Below are positions 1-7,746 of a DNA stretch of 31,219 nucleotides, piece by piece. The DNA is taken from assembly GCA_049964655.1 (NCBI GenBank), contig JBMFXC010000024.1, positions 1 through 31,219 of the forward strand, given 5' to 3'. Every line of letters begins with the position of its first letter. The stretch's first letter is position 1. The notes under the pieces are model-generated. The model saw nothing but the letters and a program-made list of their open reading frames with translations. It searched no databases and had not been told where the DNA came from. A program made the position numbers and the translations under genes. The stretch comes from JAJZJT01 sp049964655. GTDB taxonomy: Bacteria; Actinomycetota; Acidimicrobiia; Acidimicrobiales; RAAP-2.

Positions 1-6
1 GCTGCT

Positions 7-21
7 CCTGGCGACGCCAGG
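7..21. promoter_or_regulatory. Palindrome upstream of the tRNA-Leu promoter
   Basis: CCTGGCG-A-CGCCAGG is a perfect 7-bp inverted repeat about one central base. It lies 9 bp upstream of the TAGGAT -10 box and so overlaps the expected -35 region. The one-base centre makes an RNA hairpin unlikely, so a protein-binding site is the better reading. The sequence before it is outside the window, so it could also belong to an upstream gene. Confidence 0.3.
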
Positions 22-30
22 ACCGTCGCC

Positions 31-36
31 TAGGAT
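31..36 (+). promoter_or_regulatory. -10 box for tRNA-Leu (TAGGAT)
   Basis: TAGGAT fits the actinobacterial TANNNT -10 consensus and lies 12 nt before the mature tRNA 5' end, as expected for a start site a few bases upstream of the tRNA. Transcription may continue into fabD, because no terminator is visible between the tRNA and fabD. Confidence 0.5.
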
Positions 37-48
37 GGCCGCCGGCCG

Positions 49-131
49 GCCCGGGTGGCGGAATGGCAGACGCGATGGACTCAAAATCCATTGTCCGCAA
101 GGGCGTGCGGGTTCGAATCCCGCCCCGGGCA
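49..131 (+). tRNA. tRNA-Leu (anticodon CAA)
   Basis: An 83-nt class II tRNA. The acceptor arms GCCCGGG (49-55) and CCCGGGC (124-130) pair fully and are followed by discriminator A at 131. The anticodon loop CTCAAAA gives anticodon CAA, reading UUG leucine codons. The long variable arm typical of tRNA-Leu and the T-loop GGTTCGAATC are present. The bases after the discriminator are CCC, so the 3' CCA is not encoded and must be added post-transcriptionally. UUG is a rare codon in such a GC-rich genome. Confidence 0.96.
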
Positions 132-283
132 CCCAGGCACGCCACCGGTGGCGGTCGACCGCTCCGGTGCGTGCCGCGTGCCACACTGGGGACCGTCCGG
201 GCCGGCGACGAGCGCCCGGGTCCGCCCCCGCCCATCGGCCCCTGCCGGACGAGCAGGGCCGTCCAGTCGAGAGGAGTGCGTCG

Positions 284-1699
284 GTGCTGGCCTTCACCTT
301 CCCCGGGCAGGGGTCCCAGCGGTCGGGCATGGGTCGGCCGTGGCTCGACCATCCCTCGTGGGAGCTGGTCGGTGAGGCCTCGGAGCTGGCCGGGCGTGAC
401 GTCGCCGCCCTGCTGGTGGAGGCACCGATGGACGAGCTGACCCAGACGACCAACGCCCAGCTCGCCACCTTCGTCGCCAGTCTCGTCGTCCTCGACGCCA
501 TCGAGCGCCTCGGCCTGGCCCCGGCGGCCTGCGCCGGTCACAGTCTGGGTGAGTACTCCGCGCTGGTCGCCTCCGGGGCCCTCTCCTTTGCCGACGGTGT
601 CCGCCTGGTCACCGAACGCGGTGCGGCCATGCACGAGGCAGCGACGTCGACGGCCGGCACCATGGCCGCCGTGCTCGGCATGAGCGATGCCGACGCGGAC
701 AAGGCCTGCCGGCTCACCGAGGCCGAGGTCTGGGTGGCCAACTACAACGCTCCCGGCCAGGTGGTCATCGCCGGCACGCCCGACGGCGTCGCCGCCGCCA
801 GCGTCACGGCCAAGGAGCTGGGAGCCCGCAAGGTGCTGCCACTGCCGGTCGCCGGGGCGTTCCACACCCCGCTCATGCTTCCTGCCCGCGACCGACTGGT
901 GCGCGCACTCGCCGCGGCGACGTTCCACGCACCCGAGGTGCCCGTGGTGGCCAACGTCGACGCCCGTGTCCACACCGGGGCGGACGAATGGCCGGGGCTG
1001 CTGGCCTCCCAGTTGTCGAGCCCCGTCCGCTGGCGCCAGTCGCTCGAGACCTTGGCCGGTCGCGACATCGTGACCCTGGTCGAGGTGGGCCCGGGGGGCG
1101 TGCTCTCGGGCCTGGCCAAGCGGACCACCCCCGAGCTGCGTGCCGTCAGCGTTGCCGTGCCCGACGACCTCGACGCCCTGATCGACGCCGTGGCCGGGCC
1201 GGCGGTGTGGAATGCCCAGTCTCCCTCGCACCAGGGCGAGCACCTCTACACCTCCGAGCGGGTCGTCGTCAGTCCGGCCGCCGGGGTCTTCGAGCCCGAC
1301 GGCGGTCTCACCGCTCTCGAGGTCTCGCCGCTCGCCGCCGCCGCTGCCCACCCCGATACCGTGAGCGGTGAGCCGGGCAGCCTCCTCGCCGTAGGGGCGC
1401 GCGTGGGTTCGGTCGGGACGACGGACGTCCGCACACCCTTCGACGGCCAGCTGGTCCGCTGGCTGGCCGTCCGCGGGGAGCGCGTCGTCGAAGGGCAACC
1501 GGTGGCCTGGGTGCGCATCGCTACCCCGGCCTGGCCGTCGAGGACGTCGACGCCCGGGGACAGGCCCCGGGGAAGCGGCGCGTCTCCCGAGGCGGACGGC
1601 GACGAAGACCGCGACAACCAGCACGACAACCAGCACGACAACCAGCACGACAACCAGCACGACAACCAGCACGACGACCAGCAAGGAGCAGCCTCGTGA
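284..1699 (+). CDS. fabD: Malonyl-CoA:ACP transacylase with extra C-terminal barrel domain
   Basis: Transfers malonyl from CoA to acyl carrier protein, supplying extender units for type II fatty-acid synthesis. The GTG at 284 is chosen because GAGAGGAG (269-276) lies 7 nt upstream and the protein then begins with the family motif FTFPGQGSQ. The nucleophile is Ser87 in GHSLGEYS and the catalytic His is His194 in AFHTP. The transacylase domain ends near residue 300, the usual full length of FabD, but this protein has 471 residues. Residues 325-412 resemble a biotinyl/lipoyl-type barrel-sandwich domain (SPAAGVF, then TPFDGQLV and GERVVEGQPVAWV) with no lysine for a cofactor. Residues 413-471 are a charged, probably disordered tail with DNQH repeats. 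The stop overlaps the fabG start by 4 nt (GTGA). Confidence 0.93.
   Translation: MLAFTFPGQGSQRSGMGRPWLDHPSWELVGEASELAGRDVAALLVEAPMDELTQTTNAQLATFVASLVVLDAIERLGLAPAACAGHSLGEYSALVASGALSFADGVRLVTERGAAMHEAATSTAGTMAAVLGMSDADADKACRLTEAEVWVANYNAPGQVVIAGTPDGVAAASVTAKELGARKVLPLPVAGAFHTPLMLPARDRLVRALAAATFHAPEVPVVANVDARVHTGADEWPGLLASQLSSPVRWRQSLETLAGRDIVTLVEVGPGGVLSGLAKRTTPELRAVSVAVPDDLDALIDAVAGPAVWNAQSPSHQGEHLYTSERVVVSPAAGVFEPDGGLTALEVSPLAAAAAHPDTVSGEPGSLLAVGARVGSVGTTDVRTPFDGQLVRWLAVRGERVVEGQPVAWVRIATPAWPSRTSTPGDRPRGSGASPEADGDEDRDNQHDNQHDNQHDNQHDNQHDDQQGAAS
1613..1684 (+). repeat. 12-bp tandem repeat in the fabD tail
   Basis: Five perfect copies of GACAACCAGCAC (1613-1672) and a sixth degenerate copy (1673-1684). 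Each unit encodes Asp-Asn-Gln-His, so copy-number changes keep the frame. The array ends directly on the AAGGAG ribosome-binding site of fabG (1683-1688). Confidence 0.97.
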
Positions 1700-2469
1700 G
1701 CACACCGGACACGACGACAGCGCCCGGGGCGGCAGAGCCGAAGCCCCGTGTCGTGCTGGTGACCGGCGGCACCCGAGGGATCGGCCTGGCGACCGCTGCG
1801 TGGTTCGTGGCTCGTGGGGACCTGGTGGCCGTCACCTCGCGCACCGGTGTCGTGGCACCCGCCGGCGTGGAGCTGCCCTCCGACCGCTTCACCGCCCTGG
1901 CCTGTGACGTCACCGACCCGGCGGCGGTCGATGCCGCCGTCAGCGAGGTCGAGGAGCGGTTCGGTCCCGTCGAGGTCCTCGTCGCCAACGCCGGCGTCAC
2001 CCGCGACACCCTCCTGCTCCGGATGGGCGACGACGCCTGGTCGGACGTGCTCGACACCAATCTCACCGGCGTGTTCCGGGTGGCCAAGCGGACGGCGGCC
2101 CGGATGGTCCGTGCCCGGCGCGGCCGGATCGTCGTCGTCTCGTCGGTGAGCGCCTTCCTCGGTGCCGCCGGGCAGGTCAACTACGCGGCGGCGAAGGCCG
2201 GCCTGGTCGGCTTCGCTCGCTCGCTCGCCCGCGAGCTGGCCAGTCGATCGGTGACCGTCAACGTCGTCGCACCTGGTCTCGTCGAGACGGATATGCTCGC
2301 CGGACTCGGAGCGGAGCACCGCTCCCTCTACGAAGCACAGATCCCCCTCGGTCGCGTGGCGCAGCCGGAGGAGGTCGCCGAGGTGATCGGCTTCCTGTGC
2401 TCAGAGGGGGCGAGCTACGTCACCGGGGCCGTCGTCCCGGTGGACGGCGGGCTGGCCATGGGCCTGTGA
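1696..2469 (+). CDS. fabG: 3-oxoacyl-ACP reductase
   Basis: An NADPH-dependent short-chain dehydrogenase that reduces 3-oxoacyl-ACP to 3-hydroxyacyl-ACP in fatty-acid elongation. The protein has 257 residues. TGGTRGIG (23-30) is the nucleotide-binding glycine motif and NAG (98-100) the structural motif. Asn122, Ser150, Tyr163 and Lys167 form the catalytic tetrad. The C-terminal PGLVETDM and VTGAVVPVDGG segments are typical of FabG. The GTG start overlaps the fabD stop and is served by AAGGAG 7 nt upstream. A short N-terminal extension rich in Thr, Pro and Ala precedes the Rossmann fold. Many SDR enzymes look alike, but the fabD-fabG-acpP-fabF order makes the assignment firm. Confidence 0.95.
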   Translation: MSTPDTTTAPGAAEPKPRVVLVTGGTRGIGLATAAWFVARGDLVAVTSRTGVVAPAGVELPSDRFTALACDVTDPAAVDAAVSEVEERFGPVEVLVANAGVTRDTLLLRMGDDAWSDVLDTNLTGVFRVAKRTAARMVRARRGRIVVVSSVSAFLGAAGQVNYAAAKAGLVGFARSLARELASRSVTVNVVAPGLVETDMLAGLGAEHRSLYEAQIPLGRVAQPEEVAEVIGFLCSEGASYVTGAVVPVDGGLAMGL

Positions 2470-2609
2470 CAACCGGGCTCGCCGGCAGCGAGGCCGGGCG
2501 GTGCAGCCCGACGGCCGCTACGGCTGCGGACCGTCCCCTGCCAGACGGCCGCAAGAGCAGACGACCAGCGGCGATCCGCCGTACGAAGGGAGCAACCCAT
2601 GCCAGGTGA
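2466..2609 (+). CDS. Possible 47-codon bridge ORF, fabG to acpP
   Basis: Starting at the GTG that overlaps the fabG stop (GTGA at 2466-2469), an open frame crosses the whole 129-bp gap and stops 11 nt inside acpP. No recognisable domain; the product would be Arg- and Ala-rich. acpP has its own strong GAAGGGAG site, so this frame may simply be open by chance. It is listed because similar frames fill other intra-operon gaps in the window. Confidence 0.2.
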   Translation: MTTGLAGSEAGRCSPTAATAADRPLPDGRKSRRPAAIRRTKGATHAR

Positions 2610-2838
2610 CGACACGTTCGAGAAGTTCAAGGAGTGCGCCGTCGAAGTCCTGCAGGTGCCGGCCGACAAGATCACCAAGGAAGCCTCCTTCGCCGACGAC
2701 CTCGACGCCGACAGCCTCGACCTGGTGGAGCTGGTCATGGCCCTCGAGGAGGCATTCGACATCACCGTCGACGAGTCGGAGCTCGAGGGGATCGACACCA
2801 TCGGGCAGGCGTACGACCTGGTGACGTCGAAGCTCTGA
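2599..2838 (+). CDS. acpP: Acyl carrier protein
   Basis: The 79-residue carrier that holds growing acyl chains on a 4'-phosphopantetheine arm. The attachment serine is Ser39 in DADSLDLVEL, the classic DSL motif before helix II. The protein is acidic throughout with the usual four-helix spacing. The ATG follows GAAGGGAG (2585-2592) with a 6-nt spacer, one of the best Shine-Dalgarno sites in the window, fitting a protein needed in large amounts. The stop shares one base with the fabF start (TGATG). Confidence 0.97.
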   Translation: MPGDDTFEKFKECAVEVLQVPADKITKEASFADDLDADSLDLVELVMALEEAFDITVDESELEGIDTIGQAYDLVTSKL

Positions 2839-4067
2839 TGCTCCTCGGTATCGGCCCCGACGGGCCGGTTCGCGGTCGCCGGGTGGCCATCACCGGCCTC
2901 GGTGTCGTCTCGTGCTGCGGGACGGGGACCGAGGCACTGTGGACGGGCCTCAACGCCCCTCAACCGACCGGCGAACGTCGGGTGCCCGACTTCGAGCCAT
3001 CGCGTTGGTTCGGGCCACGCGAGGAACGTCAGCTCGACCGCTTCGCCCAGTTCGGCGTGGCGGCGGCAGCCATGGCCCTCGACGACGCCGGCCAGCTGGT
3101 CGTCGACCCGGCCCGGGCCGGTGTCGTCCTCGGAACCGGGGTCGGGGGCTTCGAGACCCTCCAGACCCAGGTGCTCGTCTTCGGCGAGAAGGGGGCCCGA
3201 CGGGTCTCGCCCCGGTTGGTGCCGATGATGATGGCCAACGCCGGTGCCGCCAACGTCTCGATGCGACTTGGCTGGCACGGGCCCTCCGAAACGATCACCA
3301 CGGCCTGTGCCGCCGGCACGGACAGCATCGGTGCGGCAGCACGCCTGGTTGCCTCGGGTCGGTGCGACGTCGCCATCGGGGGCGGTTCCGAAGCGGCGAT
3401 GACCGAGGTGGGCATCGCCGCCTTCGCCAACATGACGGCGCTGTCGACGTCGGGGGTCTCACGCCCCTTCGACGTCCGCCGCGACGGCTTCGTGATCACC
3501 GAGGGGGCGGCCGCCCTCGTCCTCGAGGCGTGGGACCACGCCGTAGCCCGGGGCGCTCGGATCTACGCCGAGCTGACCGGAGCGGCCCGCACGGCCGACG
3601 CACACCACATCACCGCCCCGGCTCCCGAGGGGACCGGCGCTGCCGCGTGCATGGCACTCGCCATGGCGGACGCCGGCATCCGGCCCGAGGACGTCGGGCA
3701 GATCAACGCGCATGGCACCTCGACCCCACCCAACGACCTCGCGGAGTCGTTGGCCATCCGAGCCACCTTCAAGGACGCAGCACCGCCGGTGACGTCGACG
3801 AAGGGAGTGACCGGCCACGGCCTCGGGGCAGCGGGCGCCATCGAAGCGGTGGCCTCGGTCCTCAGCATCGTGCACGCCGCCATCCCGCCGACGGCCGGTC
3901 ACGAACAGCGCGACCCGCAGATCGACATCGACGTAGTCGTCGGGAGCGCGCGGCCGTGGACGCCCACCCACGTGCTCTCCAACTCGTTCGGGTTCGGCGG
4001 CCACAACGGCTGCCTGGTCATCTCCGCACCGGGTAACGGTCCCCGGTCCGGGGAGGGGCGGACCTGA
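2838..4067 (+). CDS. fabF: 3-oxoacyl-ACP synthase II
   Basis: Condenses malonyl-ACP with acyl-ACP, the elongation step of fatty-acid synthesis. The ATG at 2838 overlaps the acpP stop and gives 409 residues, the normal FabF length. The thiolase-fold Cys-His-His triad is complete: Cys157 in TTACAAGTDS, His292 in NAHGTSTP and His327 in GVTGHGLGAAG. The glycine-rich SNSFGFGGHN near the C terminus is also present. The His-His triad separates it from FabH (Cys-His-Asn), and no fabH is seen in the window. Confidence 0.95.
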   Translation: MLLGIGPDGPVRGRRVAITGLGVVSCCGTGTEALWTGLNAPQPTGERRVPDFEPSRWFGPREERQLDRFAQFGVAAAAMALDDAGQLVVDPARAGVVLGTGVGGFETLQTQVLVFGEKGARRVSPRLVPMMMANAGAANVSMRLGWHGPSETITTACAAGTDSIGAAARLVASGRCDVAIGGGSEAAMTEVGIAAFANMTALSTSGVSRPFDVRRDGFVITEGAAALVLEAWDHAVARGARIYAELTGAARTADAHHITAPAPEGTGAAACMALAMADAGIRPEDVGQINAHGTSTPPNDLAESLAIRATFKDAAPPVTSTKGVTGHGLGAAGAIEAVASVLSIVHAAIPPTAGHEQRDPQIDIDVVVGSARPWTPTHVLSNSFGFGGHNGCLVISAPGNGPRSGEGRT

Positions 4068-4085
4068 CCCGACGGCTCGGGCCGG

Positions 4086-4091
4086 TACCGT
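4086..4091 (+). promoter_or_regulatory. -10 box for the ABC1 gene (TACCGT)
   Basis: TANNNT hexamer ending 8 nt before the ATG at 4100, placing the start site at or next to the start codon. GGGGAG (4093-4098) lies in between but is too close to the ATG to be a normal Shine-Dalgarno. Suggests the gene is transcribed separately from fabF. Confidence 0.45.
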
Positions 4092-4099
4092 CGGGGAGC

Positions 4100-5830
4100 A
4101 TGGCCGAGCCCTCGCGACGTCCCCCCGCTCCGTGGGCGGACCAGGCACCATTGCGATGGGACCTCGGCTCGGCCGGCAGCGTGGACGAGCTGCGCCGCGC
4201 CACGGCCGACGAGGCAGCGGCCTGGGTCTCCCACCGCCAGTACCCGCCGCTCGGGCGCCTGGTGGTGGTGACAAGCCGCCTGGCCCTGGCCGTCGCCGCC
4301 TGGGCAGCCGTCGAGCGCGGGACGCCGGGCTCGCGCACCGGGCTCTCCGACCGCCTTCGACACGCCTTTGCCCGGCTTGGCCCCACCTACATCAAGCTCG
4401 GCCAGATCCTCTCGTCGGGCGAAGGGCTCTTCCCCGACGAACTGGTCGCCTCCTTCGCCCTCCTACGAGATCGCGTTCCCCCCGAGCCGTTCCACCTGGT
4501 CCGTCGGACGATCGAGGAGGACCTGGGGGCACCCCTGGCCGACCGGTTCGTCTCCTTCGACCACCGACCGCTCGCCTCGGCCTCGATCGCCCAAGTGCAC
4601 GCTGCTGCCCTGCGCGACGGCACGCCGGTCGTCGTCAAGGTGCAACGCCGCCAGGTGGCGAGCCAGGTTCGCCGCGACCTCAACGTGTTGTGCTGGTTGG
4701 CGCCGGCCCTGGTCGGGCGGATCCCCGTAGCCGCCCTCGCCAACCCCCCTGCCCTGGTCGAGCTCTTCGCCGAGACGATCTCCGAAGAGCTCGACTTCCG
4801 CCTCGAGGCGCAGAACATGCTGGACGTCGCCGCTGTCCTCGCCCGGACGGGCCAGCGAGCCATCGTGGTGCCACGCCCCCATGCAGAGCTGGTGACTCGG
4901 CGCGTCCTGGTGATGGAACGCCTCTCCGGCTTCTCGTGGTCCGACGTCGAGGCGATGCGGGCGGCCGGCATCGACACCGCCGCCGTGCTGCGCTCGGCTC
5001 TGATCGCCCTGCTCGAGGGAGCGCTCTTAGAGGGGGTCTTCCACGGAGACCTCCACGGCGGCAACCTCTTCGTCCAACGTGACGGCCGCGTCGCCCTGCT
5101 CGACTTCGGCATCACCGGTCGCCTCGACGAACGTCAGCGCCTCGCCTTCCTCCGCCTGCAGGCCGGTGCCACGGCCAACGACCTCGAAGCACAGGTCACT
5201 GCCATGCGGGACCTCGGGGCACTCCCGGCCGACAGCGACATCCCGACGGTGATCGCCGAGCTCGGGCTCGACCGCCCGGCGATCGACCCGACCGCGCTCA
5301 CGGCCGAGGAGCTCCTCGGCGAGCTGCGGGCCGTTACCGCTGCCCTGCTCGGGATCGGTGCCCGCCTTCCCAAGCCCCTCATGCTCTTCGTCAAGGACCT
5401 GCTCTTCCTGAACGGCTCGATGGCGACCATGGCGCCAGAAGTCGACCTGCTCGGCGAGGTCGTCGCCGTCGTCGAGCACTTCACTCGCAACCACGGCGAG
5501 CGCATCGCCCGCGACATCGGCCAGCAGCTCGCCACCGCGCCCACCGACCTGGCCGGGTACCGGGCGGCCCTCGGGCTCGTCAACGAAGAAGACAGCCTGA
5601 CCTTCCGCGAGCTTCAGGAACGTCGTGAGCTCATTCGCCGCCGACTGGCCGCCCGTCGACGAGGCAGCGAGCCGACGGGGACCGGCGGTGGTGGGCCACC
5701 CCGGCGCGCCCGCCTGCTCGGTGCCCGCCTGCTCGGTGGCAAAGGGAGTCGGTCCTCAGGCGTCGTCGAGGGCGCCTCGCACCTCGGCGACGAAGGCCGC
5801 CGCCCCTTCGGGGCCCGCTCCCTCCAGTAA
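4100..5830 (+). CDS. ABC1/UbiB-family atypical kinase-like protein
   Basis: The 576-residue protein is a member of the AarF/UbiB/ABC1 family, kinase-like proteins linked to quinone and lipid metabolism. The family KxGQ motif is at residues 99-102 (YIKLGQILSS), the Ala-rich loop PLASASIAQVH at 158-167, and the conserved lysine is Lys180 in VVVKVQ. EELDFRLEAQN lies at 229-239, the catalytic-loop-like HGDLHGGNLF at 315-324, and the metal-binding LLDFG at 333-337. The organism appears to use menaquinone (menG, menF here), so a role in ubiquinone synthesis is unlikely and the substrate is unknown. The last 25 codons are antisense to trpA, and the C terminus contains a 15-bp tandem duplication. Confidence 0.88.
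   Translation: MAEPSRRPPAPWADQAPLRWDLGSAGSVDELRRATADEAAAWVSHRQYPPLGRLVVVTSRLALAVAAWAAVERGTPGSRTGLSDRLRHAFARLGPTYIKLGQILSSGEGLFPDELVASFALLRDRVPPEPFHLVRRTIEEDLGAPLADRFVSFDHRPLASASIAQVHAAALRDGTPVVVKVQRRQVASQVRRDLNVLCWLAPALVGRIPVAALANPPALVELFAETISEELDFRLEAQNMLDVAAVLARTGQRAIVVPRPHAELVTRRVLVMERLSGFSWSDVEAMRAAGIDTAAVLRSALIALLEGALLEGVFHGDLHGGNLFVQRDGRVALLDFGITGRLDERQRLAFLRLQAGATANDLEAQVTAMRDLGALPADSDIPTVIAELGLDRPAIDPTALTAEELLGELRAVTAALLGIGARLPKPLMLFVKDLLFLNGSMATMAPEVDLLGEVVAVVEHFTRNHGERIARDIGQQLATAPTDLAGYRAALGLVNEEDSLTFRELQERRELIRRRLAARRRGSEPTGTGGGGPPRRARLLGARLLGGKGSRSSGVVEGASHLGDEGRRPFGARSLQ
5708..5737 (+). repeat. 15-bp tandem duplication in the ABC1 gene tail
   Basis: Two perfect adjacent copies of GCCCGCCTGCTCGGT (5708-5722 and 5723-5737), in frame, duplicating a five-residue Ala/Arg-Leu-Leu-Gly unit near the C terminus. 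Confidence 0.9.
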
Positions 5831-6538
5831 GCGCCGCACGAGGGCGGAGCCGATCACCACCCCGTCCGCCACCCGGCACACGGCGACGGCCTGCTCGGGC
5901 GACGACACGCCGATGCCCACGCAGGCGGGGACGTCGGTGGCCGCAGTTACCCGAGTGGCCACTTCGAGCGCGCTCCCGGCCAGTGCCTGCTGCTCGCCGG
6001 TGACACCCATCCTCCCCACCACGTAGACGAACCCCTCGCTTCGTCGACAGATGGTGGCCAGGCGGTCAGGCGGGGTCGACGGCGCCACCAGGAGCACCGC
6101 CGCCACGCCGGCGGCACTGGTAGCGTCGGCCCACCCGTCGAGCTCCTCCAAGGGGAGGTCGGGCACGATGGCCCCGGAGACGCCTGCGTCCGACAGCCAG
6201 CCGGCCATCCGTTCGTGGCCTGCCCGGAAGACGAGGTTGTAATAGGTCATCACCACCACCGGGACGTCGACCCGCACGCTCGCCAGCTCCGCCAGGATGC
6301 CCTGGGGTGTGGCACCCCGTTCGAGCGCCCGGCGGGAAGACTCCTGGATGACGGGACCGTCGATCATCGGGTCGGAGAAGGGAAGGCCGACCTCGACGGC
6401 ATCGGCCCCGGCGGCAGCGACGGCTTCGACCGACAGTGCCCACTGGTCGTCCATGCCGCCGGTGACGTAGGGGACGAGCAGGTTGCGGCCGGCGTCACGG
6501 CGGGCCCGCAGGACCTCTTCGAGCTCCGTCACGGTCAC
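5756..6538 (-). CDS. trpA: Tryptophan synthase alpha subunit
   Basis: Cleaves indole-3-glycerol phosphate to indole and glyceraldehyde 3-phosphate, passing indole to TrpB. The protein has 260 residues. The catalytic acids are Glu49 (VEVGLPFSDP) and Asp60 (MIDGPVIQ), at the same numbers as in the Salmonella enzyme. The phosphate-binding GVTG loop follows YVVGRMG. The GTG start at 6538 overlaps the trpB stop (GTGA). It is the last gene of the trpC-F-B-A unit, and its 3' end overlaps the convergent ABC1-family gene by 75 bp, so neither gene has room for a terminator outside coding sequence. Confidence 0.96.
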   Translation of the reverse strand: MTVTELEEVLRARRDAGRNLLVPYVTGGMDDQWALSVEAVAAAGADAVEVGLPFSDPMIDGPVIQESSRRALERGATPQGILAELASVRVDVPVVVMTYYNLVFRAGHERMAGWLSDAGVSGAIVPDLPLEELDGWADATSAAGVAAVLLVAPSTPPDRLATICRRSEGFVYVVGRMGVTGEQQALAGSALEVATRVTAATDVPACVGIGVSSPEQAVAVCRVADGVVIGSALVRRLLEGAGPEGAAAFVAEVRGALDDA

Positions 6539-7746
6539 CGTCCGGCCAGCAGGTCGCGCACTTGGGCCACGTCCTTGTCGCCCCGCCCCGACAGCGTGAC
6601 GAGGACCGTCGAACCCGTCGGCAACCGGTCACCTCCGGCCTCGCGGAACACCCAGGCGAGCGCGTGGGCCGACTCGAGGGCCGGCAGGATCCCTTCGCTC
6701 CGGGCCAGGCGGGTGAAGGCCTCGAGCACCTCCTCGTCGTCGGCACGTTCGTAGCGCGCCCGGCCGATCTCGGCGAGGTGGGCGTGCTCTGGTCCGATGC
6801 CGGGGTAGTCGAGCCCGGCCGAGATCGACTCGGCCTCGAGGATCTGGCCGACCTCGTCCTGGAGCAACTGGGAGCGCATGCCGTGGAGGACACCGGGGAC
6901 CCCGCTGGCCATCGCCGCGCCGCCTGCCGCCTCCACCCCCACCAGGACCGCCCGGGTGGCATCGGCGAACCCAGCAAACGTGCCTGCTGCATTGGAGCCG
7001 CCACCCACGCAGGCGACGACGACATCGGGGTCGGCACCCCCGAGCAGTTCGCGACACTGCCGGCGCGCCTCGTTGCCGACCACGCTCTGGAGCTCGCGGA
7101 CCATCCATGGGTAGGGGTGCGGACCCATCACCGAGCCAAGGCAGTAGTGGGTGTCCGAGACCGTGGCCACCCAGTCCCGCAGCGCCTCGTTGACGGCGTC
7201 CTTGAGCGTGCGACTGCCCGAGTCGACGGCGACGACGGTCGCCCCGAGCAGCTCCATGCGAAAGACGTTCAACGCCTGGCGCTCGACGTCGACAGCTCCC
7301 ATGTAGACGACGCACTCCATCCCCAGCAGCGCAGCCGCCGTCGCCGTGGCCACACCGTGCTGTCCGGCCCCCGTCTCCGCCACCAGGCGGCCCTTGCCCA
7401 TACGCCGGGCCAAGAGAGCCTGCCCCACGACGTTGTTGAGCTTGTGCGAGCCCGTGTGGGCCAGGTCCTCGCGCTTGAGCAGCAGGCGGACCCCGAGCTC
7501 GGCGGAGAGCCGTTCGCACTCGGTCACCGGGGTCGGCCGTCCGCCGTAGTCACGGAGACGTCGGTCGAGGTCGGCCCGGAACGCCGGATCGGCCCACGCC
7601 TCGCGGAACGCTGCTTCGAGCTCGAGGCACGCCGGGACCAACGACTCGGGCACGAAGCGGCCTCCGAAGGAGCCGAAACGGCCCGTCGGGCCAGGGTCTC
7701 CCATCATCGGTGCCGACGGAGGTTCCGGTGGCGGTCCGGGGGTCAC
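6535..7746 (-). CDS. trpB: Tryptophan synthase beta subunit
   Basis: PLP enzyme that joins indole and serine to make tryptophan. The GTG at 7746 overlaps the trpF stop as GTGA, like every other junction in this block, and gives 403 residues. ATG codons at 7707 or 7704 would remove a proline-rich 13-14-residue leader and are possible alternatives. The PLP lysine is Lys102 in HTGSHKLNN. The family signature GRFGSFGGRFVPE opens the conserved part, and GGGSNAAG binds the PLP phosphate. The GAGQHGVATA segment, with its catalytic glutamate in ETGAGQHG, is intact. Confidence 0.95.
   Translation of the reverse strand: MTPGPPPEPPSAPMMGDPGPTGRFGSFGGRFVPESLVPACLELEAAFREAWADPAFRADLDRRLRDYGGRPTPVTECERLSAELGVRLLLKREDLAHTGSHKLNNVVGQALLARRMGKGRLVAETGAGQHGVATATAAALLGMECVVYMGAVDVERQALNVFRMELLGATVVAVDSGSRTLKDAVNEALRDWVATVSDTHYCLGSVMGPHPYPWMVRELQSVVGNEARRQCRELLGGADPDVVVACVGGGSNAAGTFAGFADATRAVLVGVEAAGGAAMASGVPGVLHGMRSQLLQDEVGQILEAESISAGLDYPGIGPEHAHLAEIGRARYERADDEEVLEAFTRLARSEGILPALESAHALAWVFREAGGDRLPTGSTVLVTLSGRGDKDVAQVRDLLAGR

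Noticed and set aside
35..283. The fabD frame stays open upstream through the tRNA-Leu gene to an ATG at 35.
   Set aside because: It would translate a tRNA gene. The GTG at 284 has a proper ribosome-binding site and starts at the conserved FabD N terminus.
4100..5830. Naming the ABC1 protein ubiB.
   Set aside because: The organism appears to make menaquinone, not ubiquinone, so the name would imply a pathway the sequence does not support.
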